A stretch of 64,000 nucleotides of DNA from Otatea glauca (Eukaryota; Streptophyta; Magnoliopsida; Poales; Poaceae), in NCBI GenBank assembly GCA_036346275.1, contig CM070723.1, positions 50,546,743 to 50,610,742 on the forward strand. The letters are read 5' to 3'. The position numbers and the translations under genes are program-made. This document shows positions 24,201-35,574 of this stretch, piece by piece. Positions within the stretch are counted from its first letter, which is position 1, and every line of letters starts with the position of its first letter. The notes beneath the pieces are model-generated. The model ran no database searches. It was not told where the DNA came from and worked only from the letters and a program-made list of their open reading frames with translations.

Positions 24201-25462
24201 GCTCCTCGTTGCTCGATCCTTAATCAAAAAATACCATGGGTGATATCAAAGAACACGTTATTATCTCTTGTAAACTTGTGAACAAAACAAAGATTCAATT
24301 TGGAACTTGGCACATAGAGAACATGATTGAGATGCAAAGGCCTATTAGGGGAATAAATCGAAGTATTGCCAATGTGACTAATAGACATACCTTTCCCGTT
24401 TGCAGCATGAACTTGATCTTGACCTTGGTACTTGTCATGAGTCGTGAGTTTCTCTAATTCTCCTGTGATATGGTCGGTTGCACCGGTATCAGTGTACCAA
24501 TTTGTGTCAATGCCATATGATTGGGCAGCAGCTCCGGCAATTTTTTTTTCAACTTGATACTCTTCGTCAAACCTATGCCAGCACTCCGATGCACTGTGGC
24601 TAGGTTTGTTGCAGATTTGACACATGAGCCGTGGCCCTTGACTTGAACTAGGCCTTGTGAAGCTTCCGCGACGTCCACCACGGCCCTGACCACGACTGGG
24701 AGCACTGTATTCACGCCCATAGCCTTCTCGACCGTAGCTTCCTCATCCAAAATTGCTTCTGCCACGACCCCGACCACGCATGGCCGAATTGACCGACGAT
24801 GAATAGCTTTGACCTTCTCCTTGCAGTAGCTCTTGACGATGCTCATATCCTAGGGCTTGAGAGTAAAGATCATCAACTGTTATGGGCTCCACTCGCGACA
24901 TAACAGATGAGACAAGTGGCGTGTAGTCTGAGTCTAGACCGTTGACGATATACGACACGATTTCCTCGTCATCGAGAACTTTGCCTGCCGACGCAAGTTC
25001 ATCTGCAAATCTCTTCATCTTTGTGAAGTATTGTGCCATGCTCATAGATCCCTTCTTCGTATTAGTCAGTGCATATCTCAGATTGGCTACTTTGGCCCGA
25101 GATTGCGCGAATATGATCCTTGGAGTGCCGCCCATGCTTCGCAGACGCTCCTTCCTTGCAACTTGTGCAAGAACTTCTTTGGTGAGGGAATTCAAAAGAT
25201 ACGCCAGAACTTGCTGGTCTTGAGCGATCCATGTCGCGTATTCTGGATTCAGCACCTTATCCTTCTTCTTCTCTTCGTTCGTGACGACGATCTCTTCGGG
25301 AGGTGGCTCGGTGTTGGCGTCAAGGAAGTGCATCAATCGTGCACCACGCAGCACCGGAAGAAACTGGGCTTTCCATAGAAGAAAGTTCTCCCTCGTAAGC
25401 TTCTCGGCGACCGGCGGCCCAAGCACCGGTAGAGACGACGATGAGGATGAACTCGCCGCCAT
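21224..25462 (-). pseudogene. Copia gag-pol polyprotein, interrupted
   Basis: Gag starts at 25462 (MAASSSSS) and shows KLTRENFLLWKAQ. A CCHC zinc knuckle CQICNKPSHSASECWH is at about 24620, and the protease motif WYTDTGATDHITG follows. A 779-residue frame (24102-21763) carries the integrase His-Cys site (LHDRLGHPS, CDSCRKAK), the DDE residues (YSDVWGP, MQTDWGGEY, NGATERKH) and RT with YVDDIIVAS. RNase H remnants are at 21514-21224. Breaks: an in-frame TGA at 24743-24745 in Gag, frameshifts near 24226 (a T run) and 24109 before integrase, and more frame changes in RNase H below 21800. Few lesions fit the young LTR age. Confidence 0.9.
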
Positions 25463-25513
25463 GATCTGTCTTGAAGTCGATCTTCTTGATCCTAGACGTG
25501 CTCGAAAGAGGTA

Positions 25514-25525
25514 GCTCTGATACCA
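25514..25525 (-). other. Primer binding site, tRNA-iMet type
   Basis: On the - strand TGGTATCAGAGC follows the 5' LTR at once, the standard complement to the 3' end of initiator tRNA-Met. Confidence 0.9.
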
Positions 25526-25744
25526 TGTAAAAATAGCTAGAAGCGCTCTCACTACAATGGAGGCCGCTGGTCATCTTTATATACCCGTGGAAAGATTACA
25601 ATCATAGATGATTACAACACGTAACTAGAGTCCAACTCTATCTATAGCTAATTCTATCTTTGGAACTCATCCGGACTCCTTGATCGTAACGTACATGGCT
25701 CCTGTCCTGCACGTATACAACTCAATCTTTATCTTCTTCTAACA
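25526..25744 (-). repeat. 5' LTR of the Copia element
   Basis: 219 bp, tgta...aaca, followed by the GACGG duplication at 25745-25749. In the element's orientation it holds the promoter. It differs from the other LTR at two sites. Confidence 0.93.
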
Positions 25745-26601
25745 GACGGCGGCGACGTGACGATCGAAGAGGCTAGGGCAAGCGCATGCACGCGGAGGAG
25801 TAGGAGGCCCGTACGTACGTGTCGTCGTAACTCTTGGAGCATCGATCTCGACGACGAAGTCGCCCGTCGTCATGGAGTCGGCGATCGATCCCCAGGGACT
25901 CGGGCCTCCGCTGGCGTGCAGCGTGTGCTGAGCCTCCGGGTTCACGGTACGCCTTGTCGCTCGACTCCTTCGCGTACGTATGTACGGCATGCATGCTCAC
26001 GGTGCGCCTACAGCGTCGGTCAGAAATGAAGGATCGAGCTGCTAGCTGCATGTGCGCATGACGCTGCGCGGAGACGTGTGCTCGCTCGCTCATGGCGGTG
26101 CGATCGACCTCCCTTACCTACCTACCCTGGGCAGCGGCACGAAGGATAGCTAGCTAGCTTCAGCGGCTCAGCGCACGGCGGAGATGAGCTCGCTGCTCGC
26201 CTATCTATGAGGCATGCACGCTGGAGGCCGAGGTGACGGCTCCTTCCAACCAGGGGTGGTCAGTCAATACTCGACTTAGCCTAGGCATATTCCCTCTGAT
26301 CAGAGGTATTCAAAGGATCGATCCATCCGAATGATTCTCTATCGGACAGCTATTGTAGACATTAAATCTATTTATTAAAGATTATTTAAACCTGATCATA
26401 TTGCTTTCAAAAATGAAAAGCCTTAACAAGCAAGATTAAAAAAAATGCTCCGAAATAAGTAGAAACATTGCCCTTTAGGTTTCAAAAAGAGACACTGACC
26501 TTAAAATAGAATCTGCCGAACAGTAAAAAAATCCTTGCCAGAAAAAGAATGTATAAGCCTCAATATAATTATAGTTTCAACAGGAAATAAAAATAAAATA
26601 A
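25745..26601. other. Intergenic DNA between the Copia insertion and tRNA-Cys copy 2
   Basis: The first 450 bp are GC-rich with many cgatcg and gtacgt words and overlapping short frames on both strands, none with family motifs. From about 26270 the DNA is AT-rich. I see no supportable gene. Confidence 0.4.
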
Positions 26602-26672
26602 GGGCCCAACCGGGTTCGAACCGGTGACCTATTGATCTGCAGTCAATTGCTCTACCACTGAGCTATGGACCC
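26602..26672 (-). tRNA. trnC-GCA: tRNA-Cys (GCA), copy 2
   Basis: 71 nt on the - strand, identical base for base to 20494-20564, with anticodon GCA in loop CTGCAGA, intact A and B boxes, and T runs after the 3' end on the - strand as Pol III terminator. Flanking sequence differs from copy 1 immediately outside the gene. Confidence 0.95.
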
Positions 26673-27290
26673 TTAGCTGTCCTATTTGTATCTAAAACGT
26701 AATTGTTCTTGTTTGTTCCTGTTTTTACACGTTACTGCATGTCTGCATCAAGGATACACATTTGGACTATTTCTAAGCACCCGATCTTCCTCAAGTGGCC
26801 TGAACATATATATATATATATGTATTAAGCTTTTTACATTTGTAGCACAATAGGGATACAGTAAAACTACAGTGTTAAGTACATGCGAATGTGGCATCTG
26901 GATTTTAGTCGTGCTATTTCCACAAGACGGTTTCGCCAATGGTAGGTCAGTTCAGGAAAGCTCTTCTAGTTCTTCTCCCTAGCAGTCTGGCTGGCAATCT
27001 GCGAGGATAGGTCATCCGATCCTATGGTACGTGCCAAGACGACAAGACCATGTAAAGAGCAGAAAAGAAAAAGGTAAGAGCGACAGAAGAGCACGTAAAG
27101 AGCCAGGAGACACCTCAAGCAAAATTGGTTTTTGCGGTAAAAAACTTCGTCACGGAAGATTTATTTTTCATTACAAATGAGTGCTAGTGGCTATTTTCCA
27201 TTCATCACTAGTTCGATGAGTACGTACCGGTTGCGGTGAAGTTTTTTTGTCGCGGAAGGTTTATTTTTCATTACAAATGAGTGCTAGTTG
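26673..27290. repeat. Noncoding DNA with a (TA)n run and a 100-bp-spaced direct repeat
   Basis: A short (ta)n run is at about 26806-26822. About 50 bp at 27151-27202 (cggaag-tttatttttcattac...) recur at 27251-27302 with few changes, exactly 100 bp apart. This may be the left terminal zone of the transposon block to the right. I could not pair it with an inverted copy near 35.5 kb. Confidence 0.5.
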
Positions 27291-28187
27291 CTATTTTTCA
27301 TTTATGGTGCAGGAGGTGTGTGTTGGGCTTATCGTTGTACAACCGGAAGCGTGCCCTGCAGTCAATGCAAGATGCCCGCTGGCGTTGAATAACACCGTAG
27401 GCGCACTCGGTCCGCTTTTCGGGCGGTAGTAGCACCACGGGGAGGGTTGCTCCCCCCAGTTATCCCATATGGGAAGTTTGAGATGTGGGTGGTACGTCTC
27501 CGGATCCACCCAGTTGAAGTAGTCGCACCATTCATCCTCGGCCAAGGGGCATCGGTAGAATCTCCGATCCGCTAGTTCATCGTGGCAGTATCAACCATCG
27601 CTCAAGGCCGTGTTCGCAAAAGTCGTGGCTTTCGGTGGCCCCGGGAGGTTTCTCCTTTGACTCGAGCAATTTCGCAATTTTCTTTTGAACTCCCGTATGG
27701 GATGAACTGGTTTAGAATTACTACTTTGTGAGTGAAGCATGGGTTCGCCGCATGAAACTCACCGATTGGTTGGCCTCTTGCCCACCGCCCCAACTCGTTG
27801 CTCTAGAACAGGACGATCTGGCGGCCTCCCACCGGTTGAAGTTCTCGCGGCGGGTTCGGCGTCGTGGCGCTTGTAGACAAATTCGTAGTCACGCCATTCC
27901 GGCCGCCGATCCATTGGAAGAAGCAACACCGGTCCTTGTGCCGAGAAAGGAAAGAACGATCGTGAAATGGTATCGTTAGCTCGTATTTTATGGATACAAG
28001 TAGGTTTACCCGGTAGGACGGCACAACAAGAGTGAGCGGGCGCCGCCTCTCCGTGGGTAGATTGCATCATCTTCGCCGGAAGGTTGCGATCGATTTGGTC
28101 CGCAACCCGGCAGAATCGGGCGTACGCCATCGTATCCGGTATTCGGGCGGATGACTTCGCTGTCAAGAGGCGACGGTAGAACGACAT
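27291..28187 (-). pseudogene. GRF-zinc-finger-like fragment, transposon associated
   Basis: On the - strand, frames at 28187-27759, 27793-27602 and 27545-27291 are separated by stops. The last carries AEDEWCDYFNWVDPETYHP, similar to the C-terminal part of GRF-type zinc-finger domains (a C-x-Y/W-F-x-W-x-D core), often found in grass transposon-linked proteins. It lies downstream of and on the same strand as the plant-mobile-domain and MULE relics. Family assignment is tentative and the copy is clearly non-functional. Confidence 0.35.
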
Positions 28188-29729
28188 CGCGCCCTAATTT
28201 GTGTAGATTCGGATGGCGGTATTGCTTGTTTGGTGGTGTTGGATGTGTAACCCTAGGCCGGTTTTATAGTGGTGGTGAGTGGTTACTCCGCACGACTACA
28301 AAGACTTGTCCGCTTTGACGCCCCGCATCCTCTCGTGAAAAGTCGCACGACATGTCACCCATCATCAAAGCCGCACCGCCGTCACCTTCGCGAAAGGTCG
28401 CACGATTTGTCACCATCCGAGAAAAGCCACACGACTGCTATCACGAACAAAAGTAGGCGGTGAGTGGTCACATTGAACTGCGGCTCGCATGTGTGACAAA
28501 GCCTCGTGTGCGAAAAACAAGAGAGTCTGTCATGTGTGTGGTCAAATCGGCTGAAAAGGTTGAAAGCATTGCGCCCGTGAGTTGTCTAATCGCGCGTGGA
28601 AAGTCGCTACAAGGTCGTATATATGTCGAATGGTGTTTCGTATTATTACTCCATAATTTTTCATGTAAACTCGTTATTTTACTGGAATCCACGAAAAGCT
28701 ATAGTGATCATACCGTAATGTGAGGAAATAAAGTGAATTTGACGTAATATGAGGAAATAAAGCATCATTTTGTGTTCAAGATAAAATATATGAAAGGAAA
28801 CAATTAGTCGATAGTCGCCAAAGAGTCTTTGGTCGTCGATCGCACCGACAAAGTAGCTACGTGTGTGCTGTCCTATCGACGTGACAAAGGTACTCGTAGC
28901 ATATTTACAAATAGCGCCACTAAGTAAAAGATTATATATAGCACAAAACTTCATAAATAAAACTAACATATGTGATATTACATGAGCTAAGGAAGTAAAA
29001 GACGAGATTGTTTACTGTACATCATGTGTAAAAGAAACAAACTAGCTAGGGCCTCATGCGGTGCAACACTTGTGTGGTCCCAGTGCCTCCTCTGCCGCAC
29101 ATGTCCGCACGGATATGTGAGCCGGTCAGGCCCGCCCACGAGTACTCCTAGGAGGTCGGACCGGGCTAGCGAGTAGCGAAGGCGCCCCGTGTCGGTGAGA
29201 TGGGCCGGGGCCGATCGTCTTGCAACGAACCAAGTACCACACCATGATCGCCGATAAGGATCGACGAAAGTCGAAATCCTCGCCCCGAAAGTACCGTAGT
29301 CCCCGAGGTGCTCGTGACTCGTCGTGGCGGGATCGGCGCGCTGACAAACTTTTCAAGTTAGAACGACACGCTATGTGAACAACAAAATATATGAAAAAGA
29401 GACCACCGATGTACCGCGGTCATCGGACAGACGCCGGTCCGGTGACACCGGAGCCCCAGTGCAGTCCGACGAGGGCGGTCGGGTCTGCTCGGTCGACCTC
29501 GCATGCAGACGAACGAGGGGATCTGCACCACGCCGTCATACTCGGGCCGCCTACACGACGCCGTGTACGCACGGTAAGTCAAGTCTCGAATATGGCGCAG
29601 CGCCAAGGCCAGTCCGCCGTGACTTATCGATGGGTGGCACCGACCGCCAGAGTAACGCCGACGCCGCCTCGTGTGCCTCCTCGCAAGGTCGCTCTCGCGA
29701 AAACGAAAAGAGGCTAGTTAGTTGGCATA
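28188..29729. other. Spacer with no supportable gene
   Basis: 28190-29050 is mixed to AT-rich with no gene signal. From about 29060 the sequence becomes GC-rich and CpG-dense with many overlapping short frames on both strands. It may contain the decayed C-terminal part of the mobile-domain gene to its right, but no motif is clear. Confidence 0.4.
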
Positions 29730-31350
29730 ATTTTCAAGACGTTACGCTGAATGACAAATGGAGGAGTACGAACCGCGCGTGGAAAGCGTAGTCCGGTGGG
29801 TGGGTACGGTCGGCGTGGTCGGATCGTGCTCGAGGTGACTCACGACACGCACAACTCGAACGCGGTGCGCGCGGCCGTACCACTCGATATATGCGCGACG
29901 TGCCGTGGTCGAGGGGCGCCTCGCCGATCACATCCGCAAGAGCCGCGCCCATCGCCGCGCATGAGGTACCATGCGTCTTTCGCCTACCAAGCGTCGACGG
30001 AAGCCTTTGCGTGTGTACCGCAAAACGAAAGCGCAACATTAATTCGCAAGCCACCGAGATCGTAAGTACTAGCGTAAGGGAAAATGTAGAAATACGAACG
30101 AGTGCACGGCCGCCGGAACGACAATACCGTGGGTACCGGGAACGCTGCCGAGACCAAATCGCCTCAAGACGCGGTGGGCGGCGACGGCTCGACGAACACG
30201 CCGAACACCAAGTGACGCGGGTCAACCAAGACGCGTCGCAATGCAGCTAATCGCAATGACAGTTGCGGCGCGACGTGCTCGCACAAGCTCGGGGCGTAGG
30301 CGCCATATGACGCGGCCGTCCGTGAGTGGTCCAACATCGCTACGCATCGAGGGTACGGGCGCGCGCCGTGGATCGGGTGAACCGCGGCCGCAAAAAACAC
30401 CAGCGATGAACGTTAGTACAACACGCGGAGAATTAAAAACAACATACGGCTACGATAAGTAATCTCGACTGCCGGCGACACCACAATGTCCCCATCGTCG
30501 GACGATCAACCTCGCCCCGGAACCCCAGAAAGTCTCAGGTAGGTAGCCGACAATCGCTGGTCGTCCGATCCGAACCTCTCGAACGACCACACCGCAGAGC
30601 AAAGGGCGCCGCGAGTGGACGAGTTGGACACACGACGACACCCGCCGCACAAAGCACGTGACGTCGCGGCAAGTACCGCAGTCCCAAGCCACCGCGGATC
30701 TCCTCCAAGTCGGCGCCGGCGATCGCCCTCGCAAATCGGATCATGTGCTCGTCGACGGTGTCCCGCGCGACGAGCGTAACAAGACCCACCAAGAGCCACG
30801 TAAGGTACGCCTCCAAGCGCCGGGCGACGGCCGCTCTCACTCCGTACCATCCTCTCGGCCGCAGAAGTAATGGTTAGGTTGTAAATGCAATGAAAATCAC
30901 ACACGGTGAGTTAAATCGATACGACAAGGAAAAATCGTGCTTACGTAGAATCGCACAAGCCACCACCGCGTCGGACCGCGCGCACCGCGAAAGTCGTGTA
31001 TCGTGGTCGGGTAGCACCCCGAACCGGTGGAGGATATCCGCCGCCACTGGGTGGACGTCTGCAGAACCACCGCATCTCCCGAAAGGTGGCAGCCTAGGAG
31101 GTAATCGACGCCCTCTAGTGTCGGCGCCATCTCACCACATGGCAGTGAAAGGTGTGGGTCTCGTGCCGCCACCGTCCACTAGAGCGCCAAGAAGCTCTGT
31201 CGTAAGGGAACCTCCTAGAGGCACTACGCCGGTCCTGCGATCCGCGGCGGTCGCCTCAACCATACGGGCAATGTAGTAGGCCACCGCCCTCAACTCGCAA
31301 AAGAATGTGAGAAGTATTATTGTGGTGTCGAAGGGACATGAGTACAACAT
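29730..31350 (-). pseudogene. Plant mobile domain (aminotransferase-like) pseudogene
   Basis: On the - strand, fragments in shifting frames line up in order with plant mobile domain proteins (MAIN/MAIL1 relatives and transposon versions). They are FFCELRAVAYYIARMVEA at about 31300, LPCGEMAPTLEGVDYLLGC at about 31140, RRLEAYLTWLLVGLVTLVA and DEHMIRFARAIAGADLEEI at about 30800, TAVLAATSRALCGGCRRV at about 30690 with the WSFERFG motif, VFGVFVEP at about 30190 and QRSRYPRYC at about 30150. Many stops and frameshifts separate them. The block is strikingly GC- and CpG-rich compared with its flanks. It sits just downstream of the MULE transposase on the same strand. Confidence 0.6.
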
Positions 31351-31832
31351 CGCGATTTAAATTGAACTAACCTCGGGATCCATCGCGATTGAGACGCCAC
31401 GCCCTCATGGGGTGCGCAAGCGCAGGCCCCAAGCTCCAAGGCCGCCTCCCCATCTCGCGGGGCAACGCCGCTAAACGGCTCGGTGAGTCGCGTCAACCGA
31501 CGGGTCAAGCAACTCGCATAACCGTCTCGCCGCCATGCCCGCAAATAAAAATGTTTATGTTACATAAGGTGTAAAAAGGTGCAAAATAAATACAACAAAT
31601 ACAAATAGAATATGAATGGAACGAGTATCACATAATTTAGAGCACACGTAATACATGGAAGTAAAATGTTCATCTATGTGCAAAGCGTTAAAAGATACAA
31701 AATGAATACAACATACTACACTCTCATTTAATCAAGTACAATAACATTCAGATATATATTTTGACCACACGCACGAAGTTCAATACAAGCAAAATGAAAT
31801 TCTAGTGCATCAAGTAAACCATAGTTCAAGAT
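31351..31832. other. Spacer between the mobile-domain and MULE relics
   Basis: The GC-rich first half (to about 31540) may still belong to the mobile-domain gene. The rest is AT-rich and noncoding. Confidence 0.35.
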
Positions 31833-34078
31833 TTAAAAGAACATATAACACTTCACGGCTTCAATCTTCGGCAACTCTTGAAAGAGTGCCCTGCCTCCTT
31901 GCAAGTAGAACATTTCTTTACGCTGGCGCCACTTTCGACGGCCCATATCATTCCTTATACGCTGGATTGCCTTCTTCCCACTCCCTTTAGCCTCGCTCAT
32001 GTCCGGGACCCAACGTATCCTCCCACTTTTGTGCTCGTGAATAAACCCACCACTTAAACCGTACATTTCGCTCCCAAAGTTGCAAACCACAGCCTTCCTT
32101 ACTAAAGAATTGAGACATGAATATACCGATCCATGTGAATCATCGAGCAGCAGCCATAACATGGGAGCATGGCTTGTGTAATAGACGAGGCTTATTGCAA
32201 AGCGCATACAAGTTTGCCTGTATGATGCATTCGTGAGCAACTTTTCGCTTGGTTCGTCCCACGACCGCTTTCTCCTTGCACATCACCTCAAACGGAGCTC
32301 CTCGCACTCCATCTTCGCTGTTCGCATCTCCCCTTCTTGCCTTTGTCCTCCATGTATGCGTAAATCATCTCGAGTACTTCATAGCAGATCGTTCATGCGC
32401 GTGATCGCCCTTGCATGGCGATCAACGGTACTTTGTGATGCCACGAAGAACACCCTCGACAATACCAACCAAGGGAAGGGTCTCAACCTCGTGATCACCC
32501 GCTTGTAAACCTCCGCAAGGTTTGTTGTCATGACACCATACCTCGCACCATCGGTGTCGTAAAGCGAGCCCATTTCTCCCTAGGCTCATGCTCTATCCAT
32601 TCAAGAAGCGCTTGAGCCCTTCCATTCCTTCAACCAGTGGGGAGGGTTAGTGGGTAACTCCTCCAAAGGCGACCGGGCCTCCCCAAGGTCGGGCTGCCTC
32701 TTCGTTGCCTCTGCTGTGTGCCTCGATGTCACTCATCCAATTTCTTCCAGAGTACATCAAACTTTCTCTGGTTCTCGTCGCAGAGCCTCTTGAAAAGCTT
32801 TGTTAGCTCCTTGTTCTGAATCGCTTGTAGAAATTGGCACCCATATGACGCTTGCACCACCTACTACGCAAATCGTGCCATGGATGAGTCTCATCCACAC
32901 CTTGTCCGCAATCAATAATTGCCCTCAAAAGCCCGAATGCCGATCGTATGATACACACTCCAGTCACGATGAACGACACCGCTTTGACATTCCGTAGGAA
33001 CCAATGCCACTATCGTGTTTTCACCTCCACAAATGCGAAGCGCCACGGGAGAACTTGATTATTGCCATCCACTCCTATGGCGGTCAATATCCGCCTTTGT
33101 ATTTACCACCAAAAATGTCCCATCGACACATAACAAAGGACGACAATGCTCGAACGCATTGATGCATGGACCTAAAGCGAAGAATGCTCGCTTCAAAACC
33201 ATCTTCCCGCAGAAGCGCCGCGAAGGATGCTCACAAATGTCCACATAAGTTCCGTGGATTTCGTCCTTTATCACCGGCAAACCTCGCAAGTTCGTAGGAG
33301 TCTTCGACGTCGCCAACCGTGTTTCCAATGCCTTCGCTTTGCTCTCCATGCCTTCGCGTAGCTTATTGTATACTCGGAACCTCTGTTGTATTGCGAGTAC
33401 GATGGCCCGTGGCTCTAAATCTAGGTTGCCTACAATCTCTCCGCACATTGCATTGGCAATAAAGCCCGATGATATGTTCCGATGTGATCGCTGCAGACTC
33501 GTTAGTACACATGTATGTGGAACGACTATAGAACACTTCCAAATAGTGTCCCATTTAGGTCGGTACGCATGGCGCGCCACGCAACCCTCCGTCGGCATCT
33601 TACATCATACACCCGCCGATCGAACTTTACAACCTTGAAGGCTCTGCGCAACGACAATCGACCATGCTATTATCGCTTCTTGAACCTCACTCTTATTCTT
33701 GTAAATTGCATCTTTTCTCACCTCATTCGATCATATCGCAAGGGAACTGTTCGTCATCGCTCACCACCACTGTCGAACGGATACTCATCCCACTCTGGGA
33801 ATAGATCTTCACGGCTTCATCATTACTTAAAGCCTCACAGTCCTCATTCTCTGTGTCCATCGCTCGACCATCGACTCAATGTTTTCGCCCTCGTCCGCCA
33901 TGCCCATTGCTTCTTGAACCTCTCCGCTGCAACATCGCCTCCCACCTTGCACTTCGATCGACCAACCTACATCCCGCTCTACTAAGCCTACTCTACTTGT
34001 ACTTGCTTCTCCCAACTTCCTCCGTTCTTCTTCATCAACAACCTCTTCGCGCCGCATGCCCTGTATTGACTTTCTCAA
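31833..34078 (-). pseudogene. MULE (Mutator-like) transposase pseudogene
   Basis: On the - strand the order is N-terminal region (34078-33827), then a MULE N-terminal and catalytic region (33598-33059) with LRGLPVIKDEIHGTYVD, FFALGPCINAFEHCRPLLCVDGTF (first catalytic Asp in VDGT), then a C-terminal piece at 32573-32379 (DTDGARYGVMTTNLAEV), and the tail at 32240-31833 (YTSHA, EMYGLSGGF, RRIRND-like, degraded zinc knuckle). The centre of the DDE domain after the first Asp is scrambled. The enzyme would cut and insert a DNA transposon with 9-bp duplications. No terminal inverted repeats could be identified with confidence. Confidence 0.8.
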
Positions 34079-35040
34079 ATGCTTGTGCCAATAACACTAA
34101 TGGCCATCCTTTCTCAATTGCAATTTTACGCATTTAACTCCAAGATTTCGCCCTCTCATTTCCATTAACTCCCAAAGACGTGCAATCTATTCTTCTAAAC
34201 TACTCCATGTAACTTCAGATCATGCAATTCACGGTCCAAAGAGAACATGTGGTACAACCATCTCATAACCGTAGCCCATGAACGCTCCCTCACAAGGTGA
34301 CAGCTAGCCTCTACACTTGCGAAATGACTTAGATCTACCCTTCAACACCCATGGGCTAACTCCTTCTCCATAATATATTTTAAATTGCACTCTATCATCC
34401 ATACATCATGCAAATTCATCAATTCTTAACATTTGCACAATTTAACTCTTCATTGTAAGACTAATAATGATCACAAATTTTTAATCAGTACAGTTGCAAT
34501 ATTTCAATTCTTACAAATTCTTCAGATTCTGTGATCATTTTCAAATTTCTATGAGAACATAACTAAACTAATGTGTCAGGAACCTCTACAGATTGAGTTA
34601 TATTTCGATCCCGATAATTTTAGCCATCCAACTCTACATGACATCTCCGAATTCTCGACACAAATAACCAATTTGGATTCTACATTTCCAGTTAATTTAA
34701 AATTTATCCATGATCTCTAATCAAAAAACTATTATTACAATCAAAATTTTAATCCCTACCTCTAGGTCATCCCTACATCGAAAATTAATTACTAACTAAG
34801 TCGCATAACTAAACATCTGTCCATACCGACATAACTATAAATTCTTGACTAATTCATCTAACTAAACATCTATTCTTACCGAAATAAATATAAATTTCTA
34901 ACTAAGTCAACTAGCTAAACAACTTGCATCAGTTCTCATTCCTAACTAAGTCATCTACCTAAATAACTATTATTACTCTATTTAACTGATTACTATATTA
35001 CATATTCAACATTTAAATACTTAAAAAAATTAGTACTGAT
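34079..35040. other. AT-rich noncoding DNA upstream of the MULE transposase
   Basis: No gene seen. A run of repeated taactaagt / ctaaacatct words at 34780-34970 looks like a degenerate local repeat. It would be the 5' region of the MULE gene. Confidence 0.4.
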
Positions 35041-35056
35041 TTAAATGCGATCTTCA

Positions 35057-35180
35057 AGTCCCTCTCCCTTTCTCCTCCTCCTCCTTCTCCTTCTCCCTCT
35101 CCTCCCCTCCCCTCCCCCCCCTCCCCCCCCTCCTTCTCCTTCTCCTTCTCCTTCTCCTTCTCTTTCTCTTTTTTCTGTTT
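35057..35180. repeat. Polypyrimidine (CTC/CTT)n low-complexity tract
   Basis: About 120 bp of C and T only or nearly so on the + strand. Frames through it on either strand are Gly/Glu/Arg or Pro/Ser runs and are artefacts. Confidence 0.9.
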
Positions 35181-35248
35181 TTTTTCGTTTGCTTTTGGCT
35201 GGCACGAGTGGGGCAGGGGCCGCGCGCGGCTTTATATAGGCGTTGTCT

Positions 35249-35455
35249 GTCGCCATTTCAAATGGCGACAGACTCTCTGTCGCCGCTTGAAATGGCGACA
35301 GACAGTCAGCCGCTATTTAAATAGGCGATGAGGTGACGTTAGCTCTGTCGCCATTTCAAATGGCGATGAGAGTCTGCTCTATCCGAACGGCGATAGTCGT
35401 CTGTCGCCATTTGAAATGGCGACAGACTCTATGTCGCCATTTGAAATGGCGACAA
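35249..35455. repeat. Array of six palindromes with core CGCCATTTCAAATGGCG
   Basis: Six near-perfect palindromes of about 21 bp (core CGCCATTTCAAATGGCG, with c/g exchange in the centre and two divergent units) are spaced at roughly 30-50 bp. A tttatatagg TATA-like sequence lies just left at 35231. Palindromic arrays of this kind are subterminal transposase-binding sites in CACTA and other DNA transposons, so this probably marks a transposon end. The partner end was not found. Confidence 0.7.
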
Positions 35456-35574
35456 CTGGGTAGTTTTGTAATTTTTTTTTCGGCATATTATTTTTGTAAA
35501 ATAGAATAAAAATAGTATTATTTAAAAAAAAATTCGTTGGACGAGTACGTGCCGGTAAAATTATAGACCCTATA

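Larger units (their letters stand above)
20994..25744 (-). mobile_element. Nearly complete Ty1/Copia retrotransposon, 4,751 bp
   Basis: Two 219-bp LTRs (20994-21212 and 25526-25744) bound the element, with 5-bp GACGG duplications outside. On the - strand the order is 5' LTR, tRNA-iMet primer site, gag, protease, integrase, RT, RNase H, polypurine tract, 3' LTR, the Copia order. The LTRs differ at only two positions (near 21008/25540 and 21146/25678 in register), so insertion is recent. The size and short LTRs fit the Ale/Retrofit (Hopscotch-like) lineage, which is my inference. The coding region carries stops and frameshifts, so it is non-autonomous now. Confidence 0.95.

Noticed and set aside
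29375..30870. Several overlapping + strand frames in the GC-rich block
   Set aside because: Motifs matching the plant mobile domain are on the - strand; the + strand frames are shadows caused by few stop codons in GC-rich DNA.
35041..35256. Glu/Gly/Arg-rich - strand frame and Pro/Ser-rich + strand frame
   Set aside because: Translations of the polypyrimidine tract, low-complexity artefacts.
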